From: Neocallimastix lanati (nom. inval.)
Lineage: Eukaryota; Neocallimastigomycota; Neocallimastigomycetes; Neocallimastigales; Neocallimastigaceae
Assembly: GCA_016946835.1 (NCBI GenBank)
Contig: JACVTC010000070.1
Span: 250,001 to 310,000, forward strand
Direction: 5' to 3'
DNA length: 60,000 nt
The notes below the pieces were generated by a model. It was not told where the DNA came from, made no database searches, and saw nothing but the letters and a program-made list of their open reading frames with translations. The translations under genes were made by a program, and so were the position numbers. Positions 1-12,501 of the stretch are shown here, in pieces. Each line of letters starts with the position of its first letter. The first letter of the stretch is position 1.

Positions 1-915
1 TAACTAATGTATATATATATATATTTTTTATTTTTTATTTTTTATTTTGTTAATTTTTGATTATATATTGTTGTATATTATTTTATTTAGTCTAAATTTT
101 ACTTTTTTTTTTCCCCTTTAAATGTTTTTATATAATACAAAAAAAATAAAATTTTGAAATTAAATTTATTATGTTATATTTTGTATTTTATATTATATTA
201 AAATAATACTTTGTATTTACTATATTATTTACTATATTGATATAATTATTTAATATTAACATATAAACATTGATTATGCTTTTTATTTTATTTAAAATTA
301 TTCGATTATTGGATTTGGATTTGGATTCAAGTTGTTAACAACATAAACAACATAAATTTTTTAATTTTACAATATATATTTAACTTTTTAATATTTAAAT
401 ATATTTAATTGTATTCCAAAACTTTATTTTAAAATCGTTCAGTTTATTTAATATTTCTTCAATCTATAATATATTTCTTGTTCAAGATTTAACTTTATTT
501 TTTTTTTTTTATATTTATATTCCTTGTCTTATTTATACTTTTTGAATATATATATTTATTTAAATTATTTTAAATATTCTTTAATTTATATCTACAAAGT
601 ATTTTATATTACTATTTCCTTTACCAATAAATAAATACTTTCTCTTTATACTTTTAAATTTTATTCTTTAAATATAGAATAAAAGTATTTATTTATGTCA
701 AAACAATAATATTATACTTTTAAAATTTATTTTCTTATTTTTTTTCTTTTCCTTTTTTTATAAAATAATATATTCAAAATAATTTATATTTCTAACAAAA
801 TAATATATGAATATAAATAATAATATTCAAAAAAATATTTATATTTTGTTAGAAACGGCCTTGAATATAATTTTGAACAAGTATAATGATTTTTCTTTTC
901 TTTTTTTTTTCTATT

Positions 916-917
<2 letters not shown>

Positions 918-976
<59 letters not shown>
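918..976. repeat. T59 homopolymer
   Basis: An uninterrupted run of 59 T, followed by a short CTT repeat. It is the longest homopolymer I counted in the window. Runs of 30-46 T recur near 15145, 44588, 47604 and 48627. Exact length is the kind of value an assembly can get wrong. Confidence 0.9.
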
Positions 977-1610
977 CTTCTTCTTCTTATTGTTAAGTCA
1001 TATCAAATGTTTTATATTATATATTTATTATTTTATTTTATTTGTATTATTTTATTATCAAAATAAAAAATATATTAATCTTTGATATTTTCAATTCTTT
1101 TGCAAAATTTTACTTTTATTTATAAAACATTTTAAAGAAAAAAAAAAAATATATATATATATATATATAAAATAAGAATAAAAATAAAAATAAAATGAAT
1201 AAATAAAAAATGAAAAAAATAAAAAAATAAAAAGCCGTAAAATATATATGATAAACTTTATTTATGTATAAATCTATTTTAATAATAATAATAGCCAAAT
1301 AGAAATATAAATAAATAAATAAATAAATAAAAAATTACAAAGAAATAATAATTATTACTAATTAAAAAAAAAAAAATAATAAAATAAAATAAAAAAATAA
1401 AATTTTAATTTCAAAATAGTTGATAAATAGGTTAGTCTTTTTTATAATTATTAAAGTTATTTCTCTAAATTAAAATTATTAATATATAAAATGGGACTTT
1501 ATTATTTAAAAACTTTTTCCTTTTTATTATTAATAATTCATTCTAATTCTATTAGTTATATTTAATATTCTATATTAATATTTTTTAAAATTCTATTAGC
1601 TATCCTTTAT

Positions 1611-1741
1611 ATGATTTAATGGATTCTATTAGTTTTATTTTATATTGTTTTATTATATGATTTAATGGATTCTATTAGTTTTATTTTATATTGTTTTATT
1701 ATATGATTTAATGGATTCTATTAGTTTTATTTTATATTATT
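1611..1741. repeat. 46-bp tandem repeat, three copies
   Basis: Three near-identical copies begin with ATGATTTAATGGATTCTATT at 1611, 1657 and 1703, a period of 46 bases. The first two are essentially identical and the third diverges at its 3' end. There is no coding content. Confidence 0.9.
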
Positions 1742-2217
1742 TTCATGTTACATTATTCAATTTAACATTTATACTGTATTTAATATTTAATTTTATATTA
1801 TCTCTATATATTATAGTCTATTTAGATTTAAATTCTAAATTATTACTAATAATAAGATTAATATATAGAATTTATCTTTTAACTTAAAATATTTTTTAAT
1901 CAAATATTAATATATAGAAAATGTTTAAAAAAGAAATTTCATATTCAACACTGTATATAGTAATATATAGAGTTAATATATTATTCTATTGATATGTAAT
2001 TCATTTTAATAATTAAATTCAAATTAAAACATTTCAAATTTTCATAATATGGTAAATTTTAAATTGAATAATAATTATATTCAATATTAAATGTATTATA
2101 TAATATTAAATTATATAATATAAACCAATATAATTTAATATATTGTTATAATATGGAAATGTATATTATAAAGTACAATATAATTTAAAATAGATATATT
2201 GTATTATTGATAAAAAA

Positions 2218-2356
2218 AAAAGTTAAATAAATAATAAATAAATAAATAAATAATAAATAAATAAATAATAAATAAATAAATAATAAATAAATAAATAATA
2301 AATAAATAAATAATAAATAAATAAATAATAAATAAATAAATAAATAATAAATAATC
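2218..2356. repeat. TAAA/TAA minisatellite
   Basis: TAAATAAATAAATAA-type units of about 15 bases are tandemly repeated, followed by ATTC/TTCA repeats. This is a simple-sequence region. Confidence 0.85.
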
Positions 2357-2712
2357 AAAGTTTTTATTCATTCATTCATTTATCAATTCTAACTAAAAAA
2401 TGATGGTAAAATTGTGTAAAAAGCATAGTATAAAAACTATCATATACATTAAATGTAAACTTCATAAAATATTTCTAAAACTAAATATACATATATATCA
2501 AAAATATATATGTTTTACTCAATATTTATAGATAACATAAATAAAATATTCAATTTTTTATTGTTTCATATATATAAAAAAAAATGAATTAAAACAAAAC
2601 AACGTAACAACAAAATTTATAATTAAAAAATTTATTAAAGAGATGACTTTGCAATATTTTAAATAGTTTTTCATTTTTGAACAAATTTTATATATTTACT
2701 AATAATAAAATA

Positions 2713-2743
<31 letters not shown>

Positions 2744-4489
2744 TTATTATAAAATATATGTTAGTTCTATTTTATTTATTTTTTTTTATTATTACTGATT
2801 GGACAAATAATAAAAAAAAAAAACTATTGAAGACAGAATTAATATAAAACACAATTTCTATGTTAGCAAAAATCTAATTAAATAAACTTTATAAACCGAA
2901 ATTATTATTATTATCAGAATTATTATTTTTAATATTTTTATTATTAGTGGTAGTAAGACTAAGTAATCTATGCTTTTAATATTAATTTCAATATTTTTAC
3001 TATTAGTGGTAGTAGTATTTAAAAAAAGTTTTTGATAATTAAATATTAAATATCTTTTTATAAGTATGGTTTTTTTTTTTTTTTACATTTTATTATAATT
3101 TTAATTATTATTATTATTATTAATATTATTTATTATTATTATTATTATTATTATTTATTTTTATTAATTATTAATTATTAATTATTAATTATTAATTATA
3201 TTCATTATTTTTTTTTTTATTATTTCAAATAATAAACAATTTATTTATTTGTTATCATTTAATTATTGTTTTCAATGTGGATTTTTTAATAATGAAAAAT
3301 TAAATTTACTATTATAATAATTCTCAAATTTTTAAATAGAAAACTTTATTCAATCCCTTCAATTCTTTTTTTTTTTTTTTTTTACAGGTAAAAAAATAAA
3401 AACCTTTTTTGTTATAACTTTCAATGTATAGGTTCTTATTAATTATTAAAGGATGAAAGTCAAATTTTAATAATTAAATTAAAAATTAAACAAAAAAAAA
3501 ATAGAAAAAAACAATTCATCAATTCATAAAAAATAAATATATTTATTAATTAATAAACTTTTTTATTTGTAAATTAAAATTTACTTTATTTGAACTTTAA
3601 TATAATTTGATTATGTATTACAAATTACTCTAAACTTTATCTATTATTATATAACATTATTAATAAAACTTTTAAATTTCATTTGAATTATTAAAATAAT
3701 ATATAATAATATATATAATAATATATAATAATATATATAATAAATTTATTATCTATTACTTAATGTAATTGTAAAAAAAAAAAAAAAAATGGATATTACA
3801 AATCCATTTAATTCATTATCAAAATTAAATAAATTAAATTTTAATCTATAGAGTAAAATAAAATAAATTCATAATTGGTTACATAAAGTTTCAAGAGGTT
3901 AAACTCTAATTAATAATTAATTTAGAGGTAACAGAATTAAATTTATTAATAATCCAATATTTATTATGTTTTAAAATTTTAAATTTATTTCCTATTTGAA
4001 AGTTTTGTTAATAATTAGTAAATAGTTTTTTTTTTTTTTTTTTATTTACTTAATTTATAATTAAAAATATTAATAAATGAAACCTTTTTCTATTATTTAT
4101 TATATTTATTATCCTTGTATTTAATTCTTTAAATCCTTCAACTTTTTATAATATAGAAAAAAGAATTATTATTTGGTAATAAAATCAACACAAAAAAATA
4201 TATAAAAAAAACATAAAATAAAATAAAATAAAATAAAAAAGAAAAGTACAAATAAATATTAAATTTAACATTTAAAATCAATGAAAAGAAAAAGAAAAAA
4301 ATTCTATGAATAAAAGATTTAGTAATACTCAAAATTATATATTTATTTAATTATAATTATACTTTATGATTATTAGTAATAAAATTATAAATAATCAAGG
4401 ATAATAAAATATTTTTATGTAAATTTAATTATAAATGATTAACACCAATAAAAATACTTTTATTAAAGTTATTTTAAATTTAATATAAA

Positions 4490-5240
4490 TTAGTAATAAT
4501 AAATAATTGAATAATAAATAATAAATAATTGCAGATAATAAATAATAAATAATAAATAATAATTATGAAATATTCATAATAAATAAATAAATAATAGCAG
4601 ATAATAAATAATAAATATATAAATAATAAATAATCAATGAATAAATAATAATAAAAAAAATAACAAATTATAAATAATTGAATAACAAATAATAATTGAA
4701 TTATAAATAATAAATAATTGAATAATAAATAATAAATAATAAATAATAGCAGATAATAAATAATAAATAAATAAATAATAAATAATAAATAATCAATGAA
4801 TAAATAATAATAAAAAAAATAATAAATTATAAATAATTGAATAACAAATAATTGAATTATAAATAATAAATAATAGCAGATAATAAATAATAAATAATAG
4901 CAGATAATAAATAATAAATAAATAAATAAATAATAAATAATAAATAATCAATGAATAAATAATAATAAAAAAAATAATAAATTATAAATAATTGAATAAC
5001 AAATAATTGAATTATAAATAATAAATAATTGAATAATAAATAATAAATAATAAATAATAAATAATCAATGAATAAATAATAATAAAAAAAATAATAAATT
5101 ATAAATAATTGAATAACAAATAATTGAATAATAAATAATAAATAATAAATAATAAATAATAAATAATAAATAAATAAATAATAAATAATACATAATAAAT
5201 AATAAATAATAAATAATAAATAATAAATAATAAATAATTG
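4490..5240. repeat. Higher-order AT-only minisatellite
   Basis: TAATAAA-type short units are organised into longer blocks marked by rare words: TAGCAGATAATAAA, ATCAATGAATAAATAAT and ATAATTGAATAACAAAT. These recur several times in the same order, for example ATCAATGAATAAATAAT near 4632, 4790, 4947 and 5064. So simple units were duplicated as larger segments of roughly 120-160 bases. Its reverse-strand open frame is only a translation of the repeat. Confidence 0.85.
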
Positions 5241-6989
5241 AATAATTAGTATCTTTTAATAAAGATAATAAAAACACTTTTATTCTTCAAAAAAAAAAAA
5301 AAAGAAAAAAAAAAATTTTTTGACAGTACAAAATTTTTTATAATAGAAAGTATCATATGTAATGATCATCATTTGTATCACCTTAATTATATTAATATCT
5401 CATACATAAAAAAAAAAACAGAATTATAAATAATGTAAATTAAAAACTACATAACATATTGAATAAAATAAAAATGAATACTAATAATAAATAACAAATG
5501 AATGGCCAAAGAAAAATAAAAAGAAATAAATAAGGTCATTAATTCTATATGTATTACAAATAAAAATTAAACATTTTAAATTTTATAATAAATAAAAATT
5601 AACTAAAAATATAAATGATTATCATGTTTATATATATGAACATTGTGTAATATTATATAAACATTTATTCTTTTAATATTTGTTAAAATAGAAAAAAATA
5701 AATGTTACATTATAATATTAAAAAATAATGATATAATAAATACAAATTTATTTGAATAGGTCAACAATTTTTTATATGGAAATACTTTTATACCAAAAAA
5801 ATTTTAATATAAAGTTTTTATTTAACATTATTATAAAAAATTCCATTTGCATCACTTTAATTATCTATTTATTTAAAATAAAATAAAAAAAAATAGTGAT
5901 TAAAAAATAATTTTTTTTTCTTATTATTAATTATTTATTTCTTTAATATCTATTTATTTAAAATAAAAAATAATTTTTAAAATAGTTTTTTTTTTTATTA
6001 GTTATTATTTCTTTATTATCTATTAATTTAAAATAAAAAATAGTGATTAAAATAAAATGTTTAAAAGTCGATTATTTGAAAAAAATATATTAACCCTTCT
6101 AATAAATTAATATAATCTCTACATTTATTTTTAGTTTTTCTTTTTGGAACTAAAATAAAGATATTCTATAAAATTTTATTATTAATTAGGTTATTTAAAT
6201 TATTATTTTATTTTTAAGATTATCTTTAAAGTTTATCTTGTATGATCTTAATTATAATGTCAATATTCTATTATATATTAATGCCAATTATTAATTATTA
6301 AATATATAATTAATTATTAAATATATACTATAGAACAACTATTTATTTTTTAATTCATTTTTCTTTTTTCTTTTTTCTTTTTTCTTTTTCTTTTTCCTTT
6401 TCTTTTTCGTTTTTTTTTTTTTTTTTTTTTTTTAATAAAATTCATTAAAAAAGATTAATACAAATAGTAATAATTTTATTATTATAATAATTTATATAGG
6501 AAGTATAATGATTTCTATATATTATTATTTCCACAATAGAATTTCATTATCCAATATTTTTAATTATAATTTAAGATTTATTCCGTAACTAGAAAGAATA
6601 ATTTATATTTATATTAATTTAATAAAAGATATTGATTACAAACAACTGAAAAAGGAAAAAAGAAAAGAATATTTTTAAAATGATATAGAAAAAAAATAAA
6701 AAAAAAAAAAAAGCCATTACACAAAATCACAAATAAAATAATAAAATAATAAAAAATAAATAAAAAAGTCATTACACCAAATCAGAAGTAAAATAAAATA
6801 AAAAAAAGGACTTATTATTATATTTTTTTTATATTTAACATTAAACAATTTTTTTTATAAATTTATTAAAAATAAATTATTTAATTATAATAATAAAAAA
6901 AATTTGAAGAACAAAAAAATTCAAAGTAACAAATTATATATAATCTCATATAAAATAGACATCTCAATCAATATTATTTTTGAATTAAA

Positions 6990-7025
<36 letters not shown>

Positions 7026-7143
7026 TCTCATAAGTAAAAAACAGGTTAAAAAAATTATTAAATAAGAATTTAATATACAATTTTAAACAGAAACGCAAAA
7101 AAAAAAAAAAAAAAAAAATTAATAAAAAAGAAAATACATTTGT

Positions 7144-7175
7144 TAATTTTTAATAATAATTATTATTAAAAATTA
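7144..7175. repeat. 32-bp perfect palindrome
   Basis: The left arm (16 bases, starting TAATTTTTAATA) is the exact reverse complement of the right arm with no loop, and the flanks GTT and TAAC add weak pairing. It could extrude as a cruciform. It contains only A and T, so chance or simple-repeat origin is plausible. Confidence 0.85.
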
Positions 7176-7289
7176 GTTAATAACTATTTTTTTGATAGAA
7201 TAATGGTATTAAATGATGATTACTAAAATTGAATATTTCTAATAATTATGTTTTTTATTTTTATTATCGTTTGATTATTATTATTGTTT

Positions 7290-7500
7290 TTTTTTAATCT
7301 GGGATGAACGAGAGAGGAGAATAATAGGGCTAATCAATTAAGTATTAGAACTCTTATTCTATCATTTGTAATGCCATTTCGGCGTCGAAGCGGACCTCTC
7401 ACTAAGCACGGCTAAAATGAAAAATATTTCCTATATACTGGGATTCTTTTCATTGATTTCATGAACTATCACCTAAAGAGGAACAACTAAACTAAGTCGT
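7290..7500 (-). pseudogene. Possible hAT transposase C-terminal relic
   Basis: This 200-base island is clearly richer in G and C than its surroundings. Read on the minus strand it gives broken peptide pieces: IPVYRKYFSF, then a stop, then LVRGPLRRRNGITNDRIR followed by VLILN. That order resembles the C-terminal dimerisation region of hAT transposases, which typically reads IP-x-x-x-x-SER-x-FS, a basic stretch with R-x-R, then a short helix with L-x-L-N/K. The serine-glutamate part is missing and there are in-frame stops, so it would be a dead remnant. The rest of the transposase and terminal inverted repeats were not found. The alternative is a structured non-coding RNA: GAGAGG near 7311 can pair with CCTCTC near 7395, and AATGAAAA with TTTTCATT. 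It did not match tRNA, U1-U6, SRP or RNase P sequence that I know. Confidence 0.3.
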
Positions 7501-9310
7501 TTTATTATTAAATAAATTATTATAAAATAAAATAATAATGAAAAAAAAAAAATAAAGTTAAAAATAAGTTAAATTTAATTAATATAAAAATGTGTATGTA
7601 AATTAATTTAGGTATATAACTAATTACATACAAATAAAAATAAATAATGAATATAGTTATTAATTTTCTTTTTTTTTTAATAGAAAAAAAAACGTGTTTC
7701 ATTATCGTTATAGTATAATAATGCTTAAAATAATATAAATATCACCATAATAATGTGAATAAGATCAATACAACAATGATACGATTTTGACTAAAAATAT
7801 ATTATTAATTTTTTTTTGTATATTTTATTTTATATAAAAAAATATATATCTGTCATATCAATAATATAGTTTTATATTAAATAAACTATTTTATTAAAAA
7901 AAAATAATAAAATAGAATAATATAAAAATGAAATGAAATAAAAATGAAATAAAATAAAAAGGAAATGAAATATATAGATTAGATGTTATTTAATTTATAA
8001 TAGAAGGATTACTAATATTTATTTAATATCAAATGTAATTTTTATTGTTTTATTACAATAAACAATTATAATAATAATTTAAAAATATTGTTTGGAATAA
8101 TTATAAAAATAATTTTAATATATAAATATATAAAAAAAATAATAATAAATAATAATAATAATAAATAAATAATAATAAATGATTATAATAATAAGATAAA
8201 AGTCTTTTAATTTTTAATAATAAATTAAAAAAAAAAAAAGAATTTTATTTATTAATGGAATTGTATTACTAAACAACAAACAATTTACCTAATGAATTAT
8301 TATAGCACATCAATAAATATAATAATCAAAATAGAAAATTCTTTAGAGTTTATTAATATATGTTTTTTTTTTTTAATTTTTACACTAAATGATTGACTCT
8401 GTTAATTAATTTTATATATAATAAACTTTTAATACTTAATATATGAAAAGATTAACATAAATGGAAAATAATTTCTAACAATAATTAATAAGGTTATATT
8501 TTCTAAAATTTTTTTTTTATGAAATTAATTTTCTATTTACATATTAATTTATATATTAATTTATTTAATTAAATTCTTTCAAAAAAATATATTAACATTT
8601 TAAATATTAACATTTTTTTTTTTAAAAAATAAATAAATAAATAAATAAATAAAATAAACGAAATAAAATAAACGAAATAAAAAAAATAAACAATACTCTT
8701 ATAATTTTATATAAAAAAAAAAAAAATAATGGTAAAAAAGATAACATCATAATGATATAATTATGATATATAATTGAATATATATATAGATTTTATTTTA
8801 ATTTTTATTTATGTGTCTACACTGTATTTATAATTATATTATTCATTTTATTATATCTATATAAAAAAAGAGAATTTTTTGATTAATCTAATCATCTCTT
8901 ATTAATGAATAGTTCAGATTAATATTAATTTTATTATTTGTTTTTTTTTTTGTTTGTTTTCACTAACTACTATATTAATTATTTTTTTAAAAAAAAATAG
9001 TAAATATTTATAATTAATAAATATTAATAATAATAATTTTAATTAATAAAAAAAAAAAAAGCAAATAATTTCATTCGATATTAATAAAATTATAATAAAA
9101 TAAAATTTACAATAAATAAGATAATATAATTTTTTAAGAGAATAATAAAATAGTTTTTACTTATTAAATATGAATTGTATTAATAAATATGAATAAGGAA
9201 AATAAAAAAATAGTAGATTATCTCCGACCACTAATGACTTTCATTTATTTTAATTATTGTGAATAAGGTAATCTTTGATTTTATATTAAAATTAGAACAG
9301 TAATAAATCA

Positions 9311-9645
9311 TTATATATTTATATTTATAATCCTATTTATATTTATATTTATAATCCTATTTATATTTATATTTATAATCACATTTATAATTCTATTGAT
9401 AATCACATTTATATTTATATTTATAATCACATTTATAATTCTATTGATAATCCTATTTATATTTATATTTATAATCACATTTATTATCCTATTGATAATC
9501 CTATTTATATTTATATTTATAATCACATTTATTATCCTATTGATAATCCTATTTATATTTATATTTATAATCCTATTTATATTTATATTTATATTTATAA
9601 TCCTATTAATAATCCTATTTATTATATGATTTTTCATTATATTAT
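9311..9645. repeat. AT-rich minisatellite
   Basis: The units TATTTATATTTATAATCC and ATAATCACATTTATAATTC alternate and are tandemly repeated, with variants CCTATTGATAATCC and CACATTTATTATCC. Both strands are open in one frame because the unit is close to a multiple of three, giving NIIN/RIIN and IIFIF peptides that should not be taken as proteins. Confidence 0.85.
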
Positions 9646-10484
9646 TAATAAACATTACAATTATTCATTATATGATATTCATTATATTAAATTATAGCAT
9701 TATAGTACTAATAATTATTCATTTTTATTTATATATTCGATTTAATATATTTGTAATTAATTTTTCTTGTTTTTTGTTTTTATTTTTTTCTTTTTATTAT
9801 TTAATTTCTATTGTTTATTGTATAATTATTAATTTCTTCTTCTTTTAATACAAAAATTAAAATTTTAATTTATAAAATAAAATTTTAATAATTAAAATTT
9901 TATTATTATAAAAAAAGAACAATTATCCGCAATAGAAATATAAAAAAAAAAAAAAAATAAAATAAAATAAAATTATAGAATAAAATAAAATAAAATAAAA
10001 TTATAGAATGGAAATATTTTTAATTAATATTTTCTTTTTTATTATCAAATTCTATTATTTATTTTAAAAAATAAATAAAAAAAATATATATATATATATA
10101 AAAATAAAAATAAAAATAAAAGAATAATAAAAGAATAATAATAAAAGAATAATTTCTTTTTTCTATCTTTTTTTTTATTTATTTATTTGCTTATTTTAAT
10201 ATTACAGCATTATAAAGTATAATGAAAAGAGTTACAATATAGGTTTATCCATCTATATAAACCATATAATTGGTTTGTTTTCTTCATATTATGTATTTAA
10301 TATATATATATATTTGAATTTATTTCTTATTTCTTCAATTAAATAGTTTTGTGAGAAATTTAAAACAAAATTGAGTTTTCTATTCTTGAATATGTCATCT
10401 CATTATATTCATTAATAAAAAGGATTTTCTTCTTGTTCGTTCCCTATAAAGAATACTAATCTGTATAAGCATAATTAAAAAATA

Positions 10485-10486
10485 AC

Positions 10487-10520
<34 letters not shown>

Positions 10521-10572
10521 GTAAGAATAATAATAGTAAGAATAATAATAATAATAATAATAATAATAGTGG
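10485..10572. repeat. AAT trinucleotide microsatellite
   Basis: AATAAT repeats interrupted by AGTAAG/AGTGG triplets. Simple-sequence repeat without coding support. Confidence 0.85.
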
Positions 10573-10639
10573 AATTATCTGTTGAAGTATAAATATATAT
10601 GTATATTATATGCAACAAAAATATTTTTACTAACTAAAA

Positions 10640-10765
10640 TTTTGACTTTCTAATATTACGTGAATACTTTGACACCGGTAAGAAGTCATAAAAGTATTAG
10701 CTTCCACTAAAATGGTCAAATCACTTGTTGAGAGATGGAGACATGATTGGGAGATATCTCTTGAA
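10640..10765 (+). other. Coding-like patch, origin unknown
   Basis: This more complex patch gives two short protein-like readings on the plus strand in different frames: REYFDTGKKS near 10660-10690, and MVKSLVERWRHDWEISLEF near 10712-10770. They are not joined in one frame and there is no recognisable domain. It may be the relic of a transposon or host gene, but the evidence is only local composition and word content. Confidence 0.25.
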
Positions 10766-10837
10766 TTTTTTTTTTCTTTATATTTATTTATTTATTTATT
10801 TATTTATATTTTTTTTTTATAAAATAATTCATTATTA

Positions 10838-11020
10838 TTACTATTACTATTATTAATTATTTTTGATTATTATTACTATTATTACTATTATTATTATCTA
10901 CTATTATTACTATTATCATTATTATTATTATCTACTATTATTACTATTATTATCTACTATTATTACTATTATTATTACTATTATTATTACTATTATTACT
11001 ATTATCATTACTATTATAAC
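10838..11020. repeat. ATT/ACT trinucleotide microsatellite
   Basis: Long run of ATTATTACT-type triplets with interspersed CTACT variants. Simple-sequence repeat. Confidence 0.9.
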
Positions 11021-11965
11021 AAAAAAATAATTATAATAATAAATTAAATATTATGTTTATTTTGAAATAAAAATAAAAAATAAAAAAAAATGTCTTTAAA
11101 TATTAAAATTGGAAAATAATAATATAAAATTAATAAATATATAAAAAAAAAAAACTATAGAGGACAAATTATTAATAAAATAGAAATAATTTTCATTATT
11201 TTTTTTTTTTAATATATAGAAAGGGAAATATTAATAAATATATATAGTGGAAATGGATAATTTAATTAATAAAAAAAAATTTTTTTTTTTTAAACTTTAC
11301 TAATAAATATTAATAAATAATAATAATAATTAAATTAGTATTAAAAATTCTTATATTACTGTTAAATACTAATAATATCAATAAATAGAAATAATAATAA
11401 TAATAATTAAATAAGTATTAAAAATTCTTAAATTACAGAGTTATAAATAAAATAGAAATTGTCTCATTAAAAAAATAATTTATAAGATTTTAAGATTATT
11501 AAAAAAAAATATATATATATATAATATATTATTTTGTATAATATTATTTATCTTTTATATTTCATTCTTAAATTAATTGTTATTTAATATATTGAAAATG
11601 AATATAAATTTTACCACTCTTTTAATCTATCCTTTTAAATATTCATTTAAATACTATATATAAATAGTATATGAATCCTTTACATTTTATGCAATTACAA
11701 TTAAAATATATACATATTATTCTTTTCTTCTTTTTTTTTTTTTTTTTAATGACCAGAATTAATTTATAATATTAGTTTTTTTTTTTTTTTTTATTAGGAT
11801 TATCAATTTGTTTAATGATTCACTGTTATCAGCTATTTCCTTATATATATTTATTGCAGAGTAAATTTTGACATAATATAATATCAGTGGATCTTTTAAT
11901 TTTTAATTTTTTTTTTTATTAAGCCTATTTGTTTTTATATTTCATTTAAACTATTATCATTATTA

Positions 11966-11972
11966 TCATTTC

Positions 11973-12055
<83 letters not shown>

Positions 12056-12060
12056 TATTA
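11966..12060. repeat. (ATT)n microsatellite
   Basis: About 30 consecutive ATT triplets, nearly uninterrupted, starting after the ATCATT-type triplets. Confidence 0.9.
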
Positions 12061-12501
12061 GAATAAATTGATAATTCTAATATAATTATATTCAAAAATT
12101 TTTAATATATTCAATATTTTTTTATAATTATTTATTAGTCATAATTCACTATTTTATTCTTTATATTTATATATATATATATCATTATTACAATTATTTT
12201 TTATTATGATTAGGATTAATTTATTCTCAGTAATATAAAGTACATGTGTTATTAAAGATGGATTATATATTTTAACTTATTTATAATGAATTCGTAATTT
12301 TAAGTAAAAAAAAAAAAGAAGTAAAAGTGAATATAAAAAAATTAAAAAAAAAAAAAAAATGAATAAATAAATAAATAAAATAAAATAATTTTATTAAATA
12401 ATCATATAAAATAAATATATAAAATAATAAATTAATGATAACAAAGAAAACAAGAAGGAAAAAAAAAAAAAAAAAAAAAAAAAACTAGTTATAAATAATA
12501 A

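Larger units (their letters stand above)
1..7290. other. AT-rich intergenic desert
   Basis: Almost pure A/T sequence with no supportable gene. Short open frames here encode Phe/Ile/Tyr/Asn/Lys runs on one strand or the other and arise from composition alone. It holds the tandem repeats, long T-tract and palindrome listed separately, a (TA)n run near 6995-7020, and CT-rich T-tracts near 6360-6432. No splice-bounded coding segment, tRNA or conserved motif was recognised. Confidence 0.8.
7501..12501. other. AT-rich intergenic region with microsatellites
   Basis: There is no supportable gene. The region contains the minisatellite at 9311-9645, AAT/ATT/ATTACT microsatellites, runs of alternating A- and T-tracts, and one slightly more complex patch at 10640-10765. 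Open frames here are poly-Ile/Asn/Phe products of the repeats. Confidence 0.8.

Noticed and set aside
807-1085. 92-codon open frame rich in Phe
   Set aside because: Mostly the translation of the T59 tract; no domain and no plausible protein.
9311-9655. Open frames on both strands (NIIN/RIIN and IIFIF repeats)
   Set aside because: Produced by the minisatellite; both strands being open is a sign of repeat composition, not coding.
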